From Chloroflexota bacterium (GTDB lineage: Bacteria; Chloroflexota; Anaerolineae; Aggregatilineales; Phototrophicaceae): a stretch of DNA of 64,000 bases. The stretch covers positions 34,866 through 98,865 of the forward strand of contig JAPPFH010000023.1 of assembly GCA_028875185.1 (NCBI GenBank). The letters are read 5' to 3'. Both the position numbers and the translations under genes were made by a program. Position 1 is the stretch's first letter, and the number at the start of each line of letters is the position of its first letter. Below the pieces are notes generated by a model, which ran no database searches, was not told the origin of the DNA, and saw only the letters and a list, made by a program, of their open reading frames with translations. Shown here piece by piece: positions 44,381 to 53,184 of the stretch.

Positions 44381-46414
44381 CTAGCCGCAGTTGCCGGACT
44401 TGCTGAGATAGTCGCCGCTTAGCCAGCCGACAATATCGTAGTAATTCACCCGATACCAGTTCTGCTCGGTTTGGTCGGCGGTCAATTGGACATTGTTCAG
44501 CACATTGGCGAGGATTCCGCTGGCGCTGTTCGGTTCGCTTCGCAGGTTCAGAATCGCCGTTGTCGTCACTGTGCAGCTGCTCAAATGCCAGATCGGCATC
44601 GGCGCCAGACCAGTTTGAGCGAATTGCAGCGGCATGAGCACGACGGTGCCGGCGCGCGGCACATCAGCGCAAATCATGTTGCCGTCAAGACGCGGCTGCA
44701 AGGGAACAATATTACGCGGGGAATTGGCCGCATCCAACAGAATGATAACGCCCGGACCGTGCTGAAAACAGGCGCTCACGGTCGCCGACAGATCGCCGAA
44801 AATATCGACGGCGTGAAAGAAGCCGTGACTAAGCACCGTCTGGTTGCCGACGCCTTGCGCGTCCAGCGCTTTACAGGCTGTGCCGTTCGTATAACCGGTG
44901 ATTAGGATGTTCGAGGGCATATCGCTGCAGATTGAAGGCAAGGGCGTTGGCGGCGGCGAGGTAGGCGCTGGCGTCGCCTCCTCCTCCTCTTCTTCTCCTA
45001 AAGCCGCGCCATCGGCCGAGCCATCTGGCGATATGACGCCAAGCGCGCTTTGAATCTGGAAGCTAAAGGCGCCCTGCTCGAATTCGGCGGCGCCAATATC
45101 GCATGCGTCCAGCACTCGGCTGATGCCGCGCTGGTCGGTCGCCGAGCAATGATCGGCGGATGCCGCATCTACTGCCGGGCTTCCCTCTTGCGGCAGGTAA
45201 TAAGCGGGCGAGCCGCCAAGCAGCAGCAAATTGGGATCTTCGCTCAAGCCATCGTGCCCGCAGGAGCGATCGCGGATCAAGTTGCCCAGCAGCGCATTGA
45301 GCGTGCCGCTGCAGTCTCCGCCCGCGTTGTCGGCGACGACGCTATTGTAAAGTTGCAGCGTCGCGGTATCAAATATGCCGCCGGTATCCGCGGCCGAGTT
45401 GAAGACCAACGTTACATGCGTCAGCCTGCTGTCGCCGGCATTGTATAGCGCGCCGCCAGAGCCGCCGGCGCTGTTGCCGCTGATTGTCGCGTTTGTTATT
45501 GTTGCCCGACCGCTAGCGATGTAAAGTCCGCCGCCATGATTGCGCGATCGGTTGCTTTCCACGCCGCTTCTGCCGATGACGAGGCTGTTGTTCTCGCCGT
45601 TGAAATACACCCCGCCGCCAGAGGTATCCCAGGGGATCTGCTCAGGAGTCGCCTCCGCCGCGGCTTCAGTCTGCGCCTCGGCTTCCGACTCGTCCGAATC
45701 GGCGGTTTGCGCCCTCAGCTCGGTCTCGTCAGCTTCCTCCGCTTGAGCAGCCTCGCCATTTTCATCGGTGTCGTCGCCGCTTTCCGCGATTCCATCGTCA
45801 GCTTCCGGCCTGGTTAATACGCCGGTCGCGTTGCCGGTTACCACACTATCAAACAGCGAAAGATCGCTGTTATAGGCATAGATGCCGCCGCCCAGGGCTC
45901 TCGTGGCGCTGCCGCTCACGACGCTGTTACTCAGGCTGAGCGCGGCTTCGCGGACGGCGATCGCGCCTCCATTGCCATCCGACCAGCCGCCGCGCATCGT
46001 GAGGCTGGCGACCGCCAGCGAACCCGCTGTCACATCAAAAATCTGATTGCCCGCGCCCTCAATGACAGATCCATTGCCCACAATCGCGATATGCGATGTG
46101 ACGCTAAGCGTCCCGTCTAGCGTAATCACGCCATCGGTCGTGCCCTCAAATTGAATCGTGATTGTGTCTGATCCCGAAGGAATCTCGACGCCGTCTTCAT
46201 CGACTTGACTGTAACCATCGTCCACATCGCCCGCTTCGCAATCAGCCGACGGCGCAACCATCGCTTGCTCGTTGGCGGAGAGGACGGCGTTTGCCAGGCT
46301 GCAATCGGCGTCCACATTGATGTCGGCAGCCAGCGCTCGCCCTATCGGCATCAACAGCAAAAACAGCGCGGCTGCGAAAAGCGTTCTCCTGGATGTGAAA
46401 CTCGGCGTTTTCAC
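44381..46414 (-). CDS. Secreted beta-helix protein with Cys module and SH3-like C-terminus
   Basis: 677 residues. The signal peptide (FAAALFLLLMPIGRALA) is followed by a domain beginning DINVDADCSLANAVLSAN, the start typical of CSLPD/choice-of-anchor-Q beta-helix proteins, then right-handed helix repeats (GGAIAVREAALSLSNSVVSG, GGGLYIASGRATITNATISGN). An Asp/Glu/Ala-rich insertion (about 205-260) interrupts the helix. ACDIGAAEFE closes it. After an acidic/Pro linker, a module (GTACKALDAQGVGN, AVDIFGDLSATVSACF, LLDAANSPRNI, GTVVLM) and an SH3b domain (ILNLRSEPNSASGIL...WYRVNYYDIVGWLSGDYL) follow. Likely a surface adhesin or wall-binding protein. Confidence 0.75.
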   Translation of the reverse strand: MKTPSFTSRRTLFAAALFLLLMPIGRALAADINVDADCSLANAVLSANEQAMVAPSADCEAGDVDDGYSQVDEDGVEIPSGSDTITIQFEGTTDGVITLDGTLSVTSHIAIVGNGSVIEGAGNQIFDVTAGSLAVASLTMRGGWSDGNGGAIAVREAALSLSNSVVSGSATRALGGGIYAYNSDLSLFDSVVTGNATGVLTRPEADDGIAESGDDTDENGEAAQAEEADETELRAQTADSDESEAEAQTEAAAEATPEQIPWDTSGGGVYFNGENNSLVIGRSGVESNRSRNHGGGLYIASGRATITNATISGNSAGGSGGALYNAGDSRLTHVTLVFNSAADTGGIFDTATLQLYNSVVADNAGGDCSGTLNALLGNLIRDRSCGHDGLSEDPNLLLLGGSPAYYLPQEGSPAVDAASADHCSATDQRGISRVLDACDIGAAEFEQGAFSFQIQSALGVISPDGSADGAALGEEEEEEATPAPTSPPPTPLPSICSDMPSNILITGYTNGTACKALDAQGVGNQTVLSHGFFHAVDIFGDLSATVSACFQHGPGVIILLDAANSPRNIVPLQPRLDGNMICADVPRAGTVVLMPLQFAQTGLAPMPIWHLSSCTVTTTAILNLRSEPNSASGILANVLNNVQLTADQTEQNWYRVNYYDIVGWLSGDYLSKSGNCG

Positions 46415-46682
46415 GGCTCATTCCTAACGGTTGCTTGGGTGATCACGGGCGCGGCAATCGCCTCGGCGGTGAATCTTTGGCTCTAGCCCAGTCGCTCTTG
46501 CCCGCGCAATTACGTTGCCAAAACGGCTCGCCCGGGCGCGACAACTGACCCGATTGAAATGCGATTCCGAACAATTTCATTAAAGTACGAATCGTCGTAT
46601 CGCACAAATCGTTATTCGGCGGATTTGACAGCGCCCGGGGCTTGCCGCGCAAGGCGCGTCCGTGTTGGCCTGGGCCTGTGAG

Positions 46683-47261
46683 TTAGCGGCTCTCCGCCAT
46701 TTTGTGGATGAGGGATAACGTAAGCCGGGCATCATCGAACGCGTCATGCGCTCGCGTAACTTGAAGCCCCTCTTGAGCGGCGGCCGCGCCGAGCTTATGC
46801 CAGACATAGTTGCGCCCCTTGCTGTGTCGCACGCCTTTGAAGCGCGCATATTGCTTCATGGCGCAATCGCGCTTGCCAATGCGCATCGCGGGCAGACGGT
46901 AGCGTGAAGCGCTCTGCTGCAGCATGCGCCAATCAAAATCCATGTTGTAAGCAATGACAACTTGCCCAGCCAAAAGCGTTGACAGCCGGATGTAGATGTC
47001 TTTGAAGCTGGGCGCGTCTTCCACATCGCTGTCGCCGATGCCGTGCACAGCCGAGGCGACCGGCGGAATCGGAATCGTCGGCTTGACCAGTTGGCGCATC
47101 GCGGCGGCCCCGCTCCCGTCGAGGATGGCGATCTGTACGATTTCATCGGATGCGCCAAGACCGGTAGTTTCCGTATCAAGGACATAGAACCGATGCGCGA
47201 TCAGATTCCGCGCCCACTGAATCGCTTGCCGGCGATGCGCCGGGTGGAAGTGCCGGGTCAC
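46683..47261 (-). CDS. DnaQ-like 3'-5' exonuclease
   Basis: 192 residues with the DEDDh exonuclease motifs: ExoI FYVLDTETTGLG, ExoII IAYNMDFDWRML and ExoIII AHDAFDDARLTLSL (His-x4-Asp type). There is no polymerase domain, so it is a stand-alone 3'-5' exonuclease as in epsilon-subunit or RNase T relatives. The start is GTG at 47261 with GGAG about ten bases upstream. It probably trims nucleic-acid ends; the in vivo substrate is open. Confidence 0.88.
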   Translation of the reverse strand: MTRHFHPAHRRQAIQWARNLIAHRFYVLDTETTGLGASDEIVQIAILDGSGAAAMRQLVKPTIPIPPVASAVHGIGDSDVEDAPSFKDIYIRLSTLLAGQVVIAYNMDFDWRMLQQSASRYRLPAMRIGKRDCAMKQYARFKGVRHSKGRNYVWHKLGAAAAQEGLQVTRAHDAFDDARLTLSLIHKMAESR

Positions 47262-47344
47262 TTTTGCAGTCTCCAGCCAGTATGTGGCGCGATTATAACA
47301 TAGCGCCCGAATCGACGTGGAAGCGCAGGCTGTGTAAAGACGAC

Positions 47345-47373
47345 TTGCGAAATTGAGGCGCTTGTGTTATGCT
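47345..47373 (+). promoter_or_regulatory. Strong candidate sigma-70 promoter
   Basis: TTGCGA, a 17-base spacer and TATGCT give a near-consensus promoter. Transcription would start about 47380 and run into the small RNA candidate. Confidence 0.65.
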
Positions 47374-47379
47374 CTCAGC

Positions 47380-47553
47380 ATCGTTGGCCGAGTAAGGGAG
47401 GTGATCAGAAATGTCAGGTTCTAAGGGGGCTACCCTCTAACTGATTCACTCCTCTAAGGGTTTCTCCGTTAGTGGGTGAACCCGAAACCGCTAGACTGTG
47501 AATTTGACAGTCGAGGGACCGCAGACTAATCCTCTGCGGTCTCTTTCGTTTTT
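47380..47553 (+). ncRNA. Candidate small structured RNA / leader peptide transcript
   Basis: The unit lies between divergent/convergent reverse-strand genes and has no downstream gene on its own strand. After a promoter it carries AAGGGAGGTGATC, a near-perfect complement of the 16S rRNA 3' end, seven bases before ATG of a nine-codon ORF (MSGSKGATL, stop TAA at 47438-47440). Directly after that stop, CTGATTCACTCCTCT can pair with the Shine-Dalgarno sequence. A 6-bp hairpin GACTGT/ACAGTC (47494-47512) and a 12-bp terminator follow. No known RNA family could be matched by eye. Confidence 0.5.
47514..47553 (+). terminator. Intrinsic terminator of the small RNA candidate
   Basis: GACCGCAGA pairs with TCTGCGGTC, extended by A-G-G with C-T-T, around a 7-base loop, then TTTCGTTTTT. 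This strong terminator reads toward the convergent GNAT gene. Confidence 0.85.
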
Positions 47554-47561
47554 CCGGCATC

Positions 47562-48110
47562 TTATATGCAAACGACATCGTAGTCGGACCGCAAAATAGC
47601 GTAGCGCAGCTCGTCTTTGTATTCGCCGCGATGCAATAGCGCTCCCCGCAGCGTGCCCTCATAACGCATATTCGCCTTTTGCATCACGCGGCCCGAGGCC
47701 AGATTGCCGGGAAGATGCCCGGCGGCGATGCGATTGAGCCCGAGCTCTTCAAAGCCGAATTGAATGATCAAGCGCAGAGCCGCCGTTGCCAAGCCGCTCC
47801 CCCAATAGGGCAAGCCAATCCAATAGCCGACCTCGGCGCGATTATGCGCCGGCTGGAAATGGATGCCCATGCAGCCGGCAAATTGGTCGCTCGCTCTTTC
47901 AACGATCGCAAAAACGCAGGCTTCATCGTTTCGCCATTGGTCGCGCGTTTTCTGAACGAACTCGTCAGCCGCTTCAGGCGGGTAGGGGTGCGGCACATAG
48001 GTATTGTTGGCAATTTCTTCCGCCGCCGCCAGCCGCCTGATATGCGGGATATCCGCCAGCGCCAGCGGACGCGTCATAACCAAGCTGTTCACCAGTTCAA
48101 TCGGCTTCAT
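47562..48110 (-). CDS. GNAT-family N-acetyltransferase (RimJ/RimL-like)
   Basis: 182 residues: SLVMTRPLALADIPHIRRLA at the start, AEVGYWIGLPYWGSGLATAALRLII with the acetyl-CoA loop, and GNLASGRVMQKANMRYEGTLR at the end. This is the RimJ/RimL subgroup that acetylates protein N-termini or antibiotics; the acceptor here is unknown. It begins 11 bases after the HtrA-like gene, so the two are likely co-transcribed. Confidence 0.85.
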   Translation of the reverse strand: MKPIELVNSLVMTRPLALADIPHIRRLAAAEEIANNTYVPHPYPPEAADEFVQKTRDQWRNDEACVFAIVERASDQFAGCMGIHFQPAHNRAEVGYWIGLPYWGSGLATAALRLIIQFGFEELGLNRIAAGHLPGNLASGRVMQKANMRYEGTLRGALLHRGEYKDELRYAILRSDYDVVCI

Positions 48111-48121
48111 AGACTACTCGC

Positions 48122-49303
48122 TTATCGCCCGCTGTCGCAGTCAATTATGGAACGGTCTTTGCTAGGCCGGCTCTGAAGCCTAACCTTAACGTCCGATGCT
48201 TGTCGCCCGCGGATGACGACCAGCTCCAACTCATCGCCCGGGCGCGTGTTCTGAACCAGGTAGGTTATCAGCGCGTCCAGGTTGTCAAAATAATAACCAT
48301 TGACGGCGACGATCAGATCGCCGCCGCTGCAAACGCTTTTGCCCCGAATATCGACCAAGGTATCGCCGCCGCGCAGCCCGGCCAAATGCGCTGGCGAGCC
48401 TTCGCTAACGCCGCGCAGCAGCACACCGCGCTCGACCGGCAAGTCCAGCGCTTCACTCAAGCCGGCCACGCCGTAACCGCCATCCTCCGGCATCACCGAA
48501 ATCCCCATCCAGGCGTACTCAACCCGTCCCGCTGCAATCAGATCCGGTATGACACGCCGCATAGTGTCGGCGGGAACAGCAAAGCCGATCCCCTGAAACT
48601 GACCGCTGTCCGACTGCATCGCCGTCGTAATGCCGATTACCAATCCCTTGGAGTCCAGCAATGGACCGCCCGAATTGCCGGGATGAACTGCGGCGTCGAT
48701 CTGAATGATTGATGGATTATCGAAACCGGCCGCCGCCCCGGCTTCAATCAGCTCGGCTGAGGGCAAGGTTCGGCCCAAACCGCTTACGATGCCGGTCGTC
48801 AGCGACGCCTTCAAACCGTAGGGATTGCCGATCGAGATGGCGCGCTGCCCCACCTTGACGCTCGCGGACTCGCCTATTCTCAGCGGCGCCAGGCGCCCAT
48901 CGGCGGCGCTGACTTTGATCACAGCCAGATCGCTGAAGCTGTCCAAACCCACCAACTCCGCTTGCAGCGCCAAAGCATTCCGCAGCGTCACTGTGATGGT
49001 ATCAGCAGCCTTAACCAGATGCGCGTTGGTGACGACGCGCCCCTGCCGATCGTAAATGAAGCCGGCGCCCCGACGCGTCTCAGCGCCGCTCACGACCTCA
49101 ATGTTTACGACAGAAGGGCTTGAGCGCGCGTAAATGTTGGAAAGCAGCAGATATTCGGCATCAGCGGCGTTGATGATTTCGTCCGACAATGCTGTCGGCG
49201 TTGCTGCCGACTGCCGCGATGAGTCCGCGTCACGCCGTGCCGTCAATTCGCTGCAAGCCGATAGCAGCAGAAGGCAGCCCATCAGCCGGAGAAAGCGCCG
49301 CAT
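48122..49303 (-). CDS. HtrA/DegP-like trypsin-fold serine protease with PDZ domain (lipoprotein)
   Basis: 393 residues. The N-terminus MRRFLRLMGCLLLLSACSE carries a lipobox (LSAC), so the mature protein should be lipid-anchored outside the membrane. The protease triad is VVTNAHLVK (His), FSDLAVIKV (Asp) and VHPGNSGGPLLD (Ser). A PDZ domain follows (VLLRGVSEGSPAHLAGLRGGDTLVDI...). It degrades or refolds damaged envelope proteins. CAAAATG-type spacing is ordinary. It heads a small operon with the GNAT gene. Confidence 0.93.
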   Translation of the reverse strand: MRRFLRLMGCLLLLSACSELTARRDADSSRQSAATPTALSDEIINAADAEYLLLSNIYARSSPSVVNIEVVSGAETRRGAGFIYDRQGRVVTNAHLVKAADTITVTLRNALALQAELVGLDSFSDLAVIKVSAADGRLAPLRIGESASVKVGQRAISIGNPYGLKASLTTGIVSGLGRTLPSAELIEAGAAAGFDNPSIIQIDAAVHPGNSGGPLLDSKGLVIGITTAMQSDSGQFQGIGFAVPADTMRRVIPDLIAAGRVEYAWMGISVMPEDGGYGVAGLSEALDLPVERGVLLRGVSEGSPAHLAGLRGGDTLVDIRGKSVCSGGDLIVAVNGYYFDNLDALITYLVQNTRPGDELELVVIRGRQASDVKVRLQSRPSKDRSIIDCDSGR

Positions 49304-49355
49304 TCATCTTGCCTCTGTCTACGCTGTGATTTGATTCTATCAGAATATCAGCAGC

Positions 49356-50240
49356 CTATTCACGCGAATGCGCGGCAAATGAATCTCGCAGGTAAGCCAG
49401 AACTTCGCTTTGATAGCGCTGCGGATCAAGCTGGTACAGGTCGCTGTGGCCACCGCCGTCAAACACGGACAGCCGAACAAGGGAGTGTGCCTCGGCGATG
49501 CGTCTGGCTTCGGCCAGCGGAATGACCGGGTCCGCGCTCCCGTGAAAGAGCAATGCCGGTTTTTCGAGCGCGGCAAGCGCGTCGATCGGGCGGACGGCGC
49601 TCCAGTCGCTCCCGCTCAAATAGCCGTAAAGCGAGACGAGAATCCCGCTGACGGGTGAAACGGGCAGCCCGCGGGCGGCCACTCCGTCACGAACCAAAGC
49701 GGGGAAGTCGGTGAAGGTGGCGTCGACGAATAGAGCGGCGGCATCGACCTCGCTCATTAGCAGGCAAGCGACGGCGCCGCCCATCGAATGACCCCAAAGC
49801 GCAATCCGCTTGACATCCGATTGGCGCTCCAAATAGCGAAAAGCGGCGCGCGCGTCTTTGAGCTCGTGGTAACCCATTGAAGTACGGTCGCCTTCCGAAT
49901 CGCCATGATTGCGAAAGTCTATCAGCAGCGCCCCGTATCCGGCCGCAACCAGATACTCGGCGTGGATCAGCAGTTGATCGCGATTGCCGCGATGCCCATG
50001 CAGCAGCAGGACCGCATTCCCTTCAGCCCTCGGCGGCGGCGCGTGCCAGGCACTTATTTGTAGCCCATCATCGGTTTCGAACTTCACGGTTTCGAAGGGC
50101 GAGCCCGCAGCTTGCCGCTCGACCGACGGCGACAGAGGGTAAAGCCATTTCCGCACCTGCAAGTAGGCGAGCAGTAAAATTACCGCGGCCGGAATTAGAG
50201 GAATGGCAATAAACAGAAGCGTTAGAATTCGCATCTTCAT
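49356..50240 (-). CDS. Alpha/beta hydrolase, membrane-anchored
   Basis: 294 residues. The N-terminal helix (ILTLLFIAIPLIPAAVILLLAY) is a signal anchor. The hydrolase core has VLLLHGHRGNRDQ (oxyanion loop), LWGHSMGGAVA (nucleophile elbow), the acid in LFHGSADPVIPL and the His in GGGHSDLY. The layout matches BAAT/DUF-type serine aminopeptidase or esterase families (Hydrolase_4). The substrate is unknown. It is on the same strand as the HtrA-like and DnaJ-like genes. Confidence 0.85.
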   Translation of the reverse strand: MKMRILTLLFIAIPLIPAAVILLLAYLQVRKWLYPLSPSVERQAAGSPFETVKFETDDGLQISAWHAPPPRAEGNAVLLLHGHRGNRDQLLIHAEYLVAAGYGALLIDFRNHGDSEGDRTSMGYHELKDARAAFRYLERQSDVKRIALWGHSMGGAVACLLMSEVDAAALFVDATFTDFPALVRDGVAARGLPVSPVSGILVSLYGYLSGSDWSAVRPIDALAALEKPALLFHGSADPVIPLAEARRIAEAHSLVRLSVFDGGGHSDLYQLDPQRYQSEVLAYLRDSFAAHSRE

Positions 50241-50287
50241 TCGGTCTTCGATAGCGGCGGCGAGAGACTGAAGCGCCTCCGGCGAAT

Positions 50288-51169
50288 CTAGCGAAGGCTG
50301 GCGCGCAGCGCTTCCGCTCGTTCGCGCTGATCCGCATTGAGCGGCGTCGGCACCGTGATCATGACGCGGGCGTACAAGTCGCCATATTCGTTTTCTTTTC
50401 GCAGCTTGGGCATGCCTTTGCCAGTCAGGCGCAACTTCTGGCCCGACTGCGTGCCAGCGCGGATTCTCGTGCGCAGCGGGCGGGCGAGCGTGGGTACTTC
50501 AGCCTCGCCGCCCAGCATGGCGGTCATCGCATCAACCTTGACATCCACGTGGATATCATCGCCTTTCCGCTCAAATTGCGAGTCATCAGCAACTTGCACC
50601 ACCAGGTAGAGATGCCCGGCAGCGCCGCCGTTGTAACCGGGATGCCCTTCACCCGCGAGCCGCACTTTCGTGCCGCTTGCGGCGCCCCGCGGCACGCGCA
50701 CCTTAATGTCACGCCCGTCTTTGCTGACGATGCGCTGCGCCCCCTCGTAAGCTTCGCGCAAGCTGATCTGGACATCTCGCTCAATATCCTGCCCGGCGCG
50801 CGGGAAGTCGGCGCGTGTGTGAAATCCGCCGTGCCCGCCGCGCCGTCCGCCAGCACCGCTGAATAGCGTCTCGAAAATATCGGACATATCGGTGTAGGCG
50901 GCGCCACCGCCGCTGCCGAAGGGGCTATCGCCATTGGGATTCTGGTATTGCCGCCAATTCGGCCCGAAGCGATCATAGGCTGCGCGCTTTTCTTCATCGC
51001 TCAGCACTTCATAGGCTTCATTGACTTCTTTGAAACGGGTTTCCGCGCCCGCGTCTTCCGGATTGGCGTCGGGATGATATTGCTTCGCCTTCTGGCGAAA
51101 CGCCTTTTTTATCTCGTCATCGGGGGCGTCCCGCGAGACGCCAAGTACGGAATAATAATCTCTGCTCAT
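50288..51169 (-). CDS. CbpA-type DnaJ co-chaperone
   Basis: 293 residues. The J domain is at the start ([30 protein letters not shown], with the HPD tripeptide near 32-34). A Gly/Phe-rich linker follows ([19 protein letters not shown]), then a DnaJ C-terminal domain ([36 protein letters not shown]). The CxxCxGxG zinc finger is absent, which makes it a CbpA/DjlA-like type B J-protein rather than DnaJ proper. It stimulates Hsp70 ATPase and presents substrates. ATG is at 51169. Confidence 0.93.
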   Translation of the reverse strand: MSRDYYSVLGVSRDAPDDEIKKAFRQKAKQYHPDANPEDAGAETRFKEVNEAYEVLSDEEKRAAYDRFGPNWRQYQNPNGDSPFGSGGGAAYTDMSDIFETLFSGAGGRRGGHGGFHTRADFPRAGQDIERDVQISLREAYEGAQRIVSKDGRDIKVRVPRGAASGTKVRLAGEGHPGYNGGAAGHLYLVVQVADDSQFERKGDDIHVDVKVDAMTAMLGGEAEVPTLARPLRTRIRAGTQSGQKLRLTGKGMPKLRKENEYGDLYARVMITVPTPLNADQRERAEALRASLR

Positions 51170-51514
51170 GTCAAGATTCCGTTGAGACAGCCGCCTGCGC
51201 CCAATGCGCGTATTCTACGGCAGCGACAGGCGCCGGTCAATTCCCGCGCCGCCCCGCCCAAAGCGTAAATCGAGCGCGCTGCCCGGGCGCTTCACCTCAA
51301 GTTTAGCGCAGCCGCGTTAGAAGCGCGTTGGCGCGCGGGCGAAAAGGCGCGAACGGTTCTGTGTTATGATAAGCGTGACCACTGGCGCCGCGCTGCAAAG
51401 CGATGGCGCAAGCTCATCACTGGATTTGTAGCGGCGGCACGATAAATCGCCCGCCCGCAACGTTGCTCCAGAACATTCGCCTGACGAACACGGTAAACAT
51501 TCCAAGACTGACCT
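51170..51514. other. Divergent intergenic region
   Basis: It separates the J-protein gene from the DtxR-type regulator and must hold both promoters. A -10-like TATGAT lies at 51364-51369 toward the regulator, with no recognisable -35. No inverted-repeat operator was identified with confidence, and no coding sequence is seen. Confidence 0.35.
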
Positions 51515-52207
51515 ATGAAGGCAAGGAGAGACCCTTCAGGAACATCGCAATCGGTAGAAGACTTCCTGAAGGCAGTGTACAACCTGCAAGGGGACGGCGA
51601 TCGCGTCTCTACCAATGCGCTGGCTGACGCCCTGAATATCTCGGCGCCCGCCGTCACCGATATGGCGCAGCGCCTGGTCGATGAAGGCACGGTCGATTAC
51701 CTCAAGTATCGCGGCGTCCGTCTCACGAATGAGGGCGAGCGCGTTGCCCTGCAAATGCTGCGCCGCCATCGGCTTATCGAAACCTATCTCGTGCAGGACT
51801 TGGGCTACCAACTGCACGAAATCCACGAGGAAGCCGAGGCGCTGGAGCACACGGTGTCGGATCGCTTTGTTGAGGCCATCGCGCGCAAAATGGGCGAGCC
51901 CCGCTACGATCCCCACGGCGATCCCATCCCCAACCTGGAAGGCATTATGCAGGAGCGGAACCTGCAGCCGCTTTCGACCCTGCGCGCAAACTCGCGGGCG
52001 CGCATCCGCCGCTTCATCATGGATGACCCGGCCATGCTCCAAAATACCCAGGAACGCGGGCTGGTCATGGGCGAGACCCTGGAAGTCGTCGAACGCGATC
52101 CTTTTGATGGTCCAGTCACCGTCCGCCTAGGCGCCTCCAAGACGCAAACCATCGGCTACAAAATGGCCTCCGCCATACTTGTTGAATTTATTGACCGCCT
52201 GTGTTAA
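51515..52207 (+). CDS. DtxR/MntR-family metal-dependent transcriptional regulator
   Basis: 230 residues in three parts. A winged-helix DNA-binding domain contains STNALADALNISAPAVTDMAQRLVDEG. A dimerisation/metal-binding domain contains MLRRHRLIETYLVQDLGY and HEIHEEAEALEHTVSDRF, whose His/Glu residues occupy the positions of the DtxR metal sites. A C-terminal FeoA-like SH3 domain (LVMGETLEVVERDPFDGPVTVRLG) follows. It represses iron or manganese genes when metal is bound; no transporter gene lies beside it. The promoter is not resolved. The ATG has only a weak upstream ribosome-binding site. Confidence 0.9.
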   Translation: MKARRDPSGTSQSVEDFLKAVYNLQGDGDRVSTNALADALNISAPAVTDMAQRLVDEGTVDYLKYRGVRLTNEGERVALQMLRRHRLIETYLVQDLGYQLHEIHEEAEALEHTVSDRFVEAIARKMGEPRYDPHGDPIPNLEGIMQERNLQPLSTLRANSRARIRRFIMDDPAMLQNTQERGLVMGETLEVVERDPFDGPVTVRLGASKTQTIGYKMASAILVEFIDRLC

Positions 52208-52416
52208 CATCCAAAGCCTTTTCAAAACAGAATAGCAGACGCTGATAATTCTCAGCCGATGCCGATGGAAGCCCGTTCGCAGTCACTTCTGGAGAAACGC
52301 TTTGCCGGGCTGCGGTCGAAGTTTAATCGGCGGCGAGACCGAGATTGACAGTTCTCGCGCAGTGTAGAAATTGGCAGGCGCCTCTTTAATCCGAGAAGCG
52401 CCAATGGTATTGAAAG

Positions 52417-52905
52417 ATGTTAGCGGACACTAAACGGACAAGCGTAATCAATCAGCGTGTGCGCGCGATCTTGCTGGCGGGCGATGGATCCGCCCTGATG
52501 ATCAAGCGCGTTAAGCCATCTCGATCAACACCCTATTGGGTCGCACCGGGCGGCGGCGTCGAGTGGACAGACCTTGATCTTTTCGCCGCATTGGAACGCG
52601 AGCTTTATGAAGAGCTGGGCGCCTTTGCGACCGTGCTCGCCACTGCCTTCGTCCTTGAACACGAGAAAGCGGGCAAACAGCTAGAAGAACACTTCTTCGT
52701 TTGCCTGCTGCAAGACCTCGACCTTAGCAAACGCTATGGGCCGGAATTCAACGATCCAGCGCGCGGCCAATTCATCCCGGAATTTATCCCGCTGGAGCGC
52801 GCGCAATTGGATGCCATCCGCTTCCAGACGCCGGAATTGCGCGATTGGATGATCCAACACCTCGATTATCTGCGCAGCATTCGGCTTCAGCCCGCGAGCC
52901 TCTAA
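52417..52905 (+). CDS. Nudix hydrolase
   Basis: 162 residues. The Nudix box GGGVEWTDLDLFAALERELYEELGA (about residues 48-70) satisfies G-x5-E-x7-R-E-U-x-E-E. A strand APGG and VILLAGDGSALMIKRV flank it. Nudix enzymes cleave nucleoside diphosphates linked to another moiety; the substrate is not predictable. It stands alone, 209 bases after the regulator. Confidence 0.9.
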   Translation: MLADTKRTSVINQRVRAILLAGDGSALMIKRVKPSRSTPYWVAPGGGVEWTDLDLFAALERELYEELGAFATVLATAFVLEHEKAGKQLEEHFFVCLLQDLDLSKRYGPEFNDPARGQFIPEFIPLERAQLDAIRFQTPELRDWMIQHLDYLRSIRLQPASL

Positions 52906-53184
52906 GCCAATCCCCCACAAACTCGGGCTTCGCGCGTTTGTCAGTTGTTCTAAGTTAAGCATTTAGAATGATTGTAGATTGATCAGAAGCGCCAAAACAC
53001 TCGAATCTGCGTACGGGCGAGCCGGCGGCTTGCCCACTTTTACTACAAAACAGCCAATCAGTATTCGCGCAATTAACTTGATTCACCTTCTGTGTCGACG
53101 CGCAATTGACGCCATCTCAAGAATTGTCGCAGCGCAAAGGCTGGTCTATGATTGCGCCTGGCAGCCGGCGAAGGAGCAGCGACG

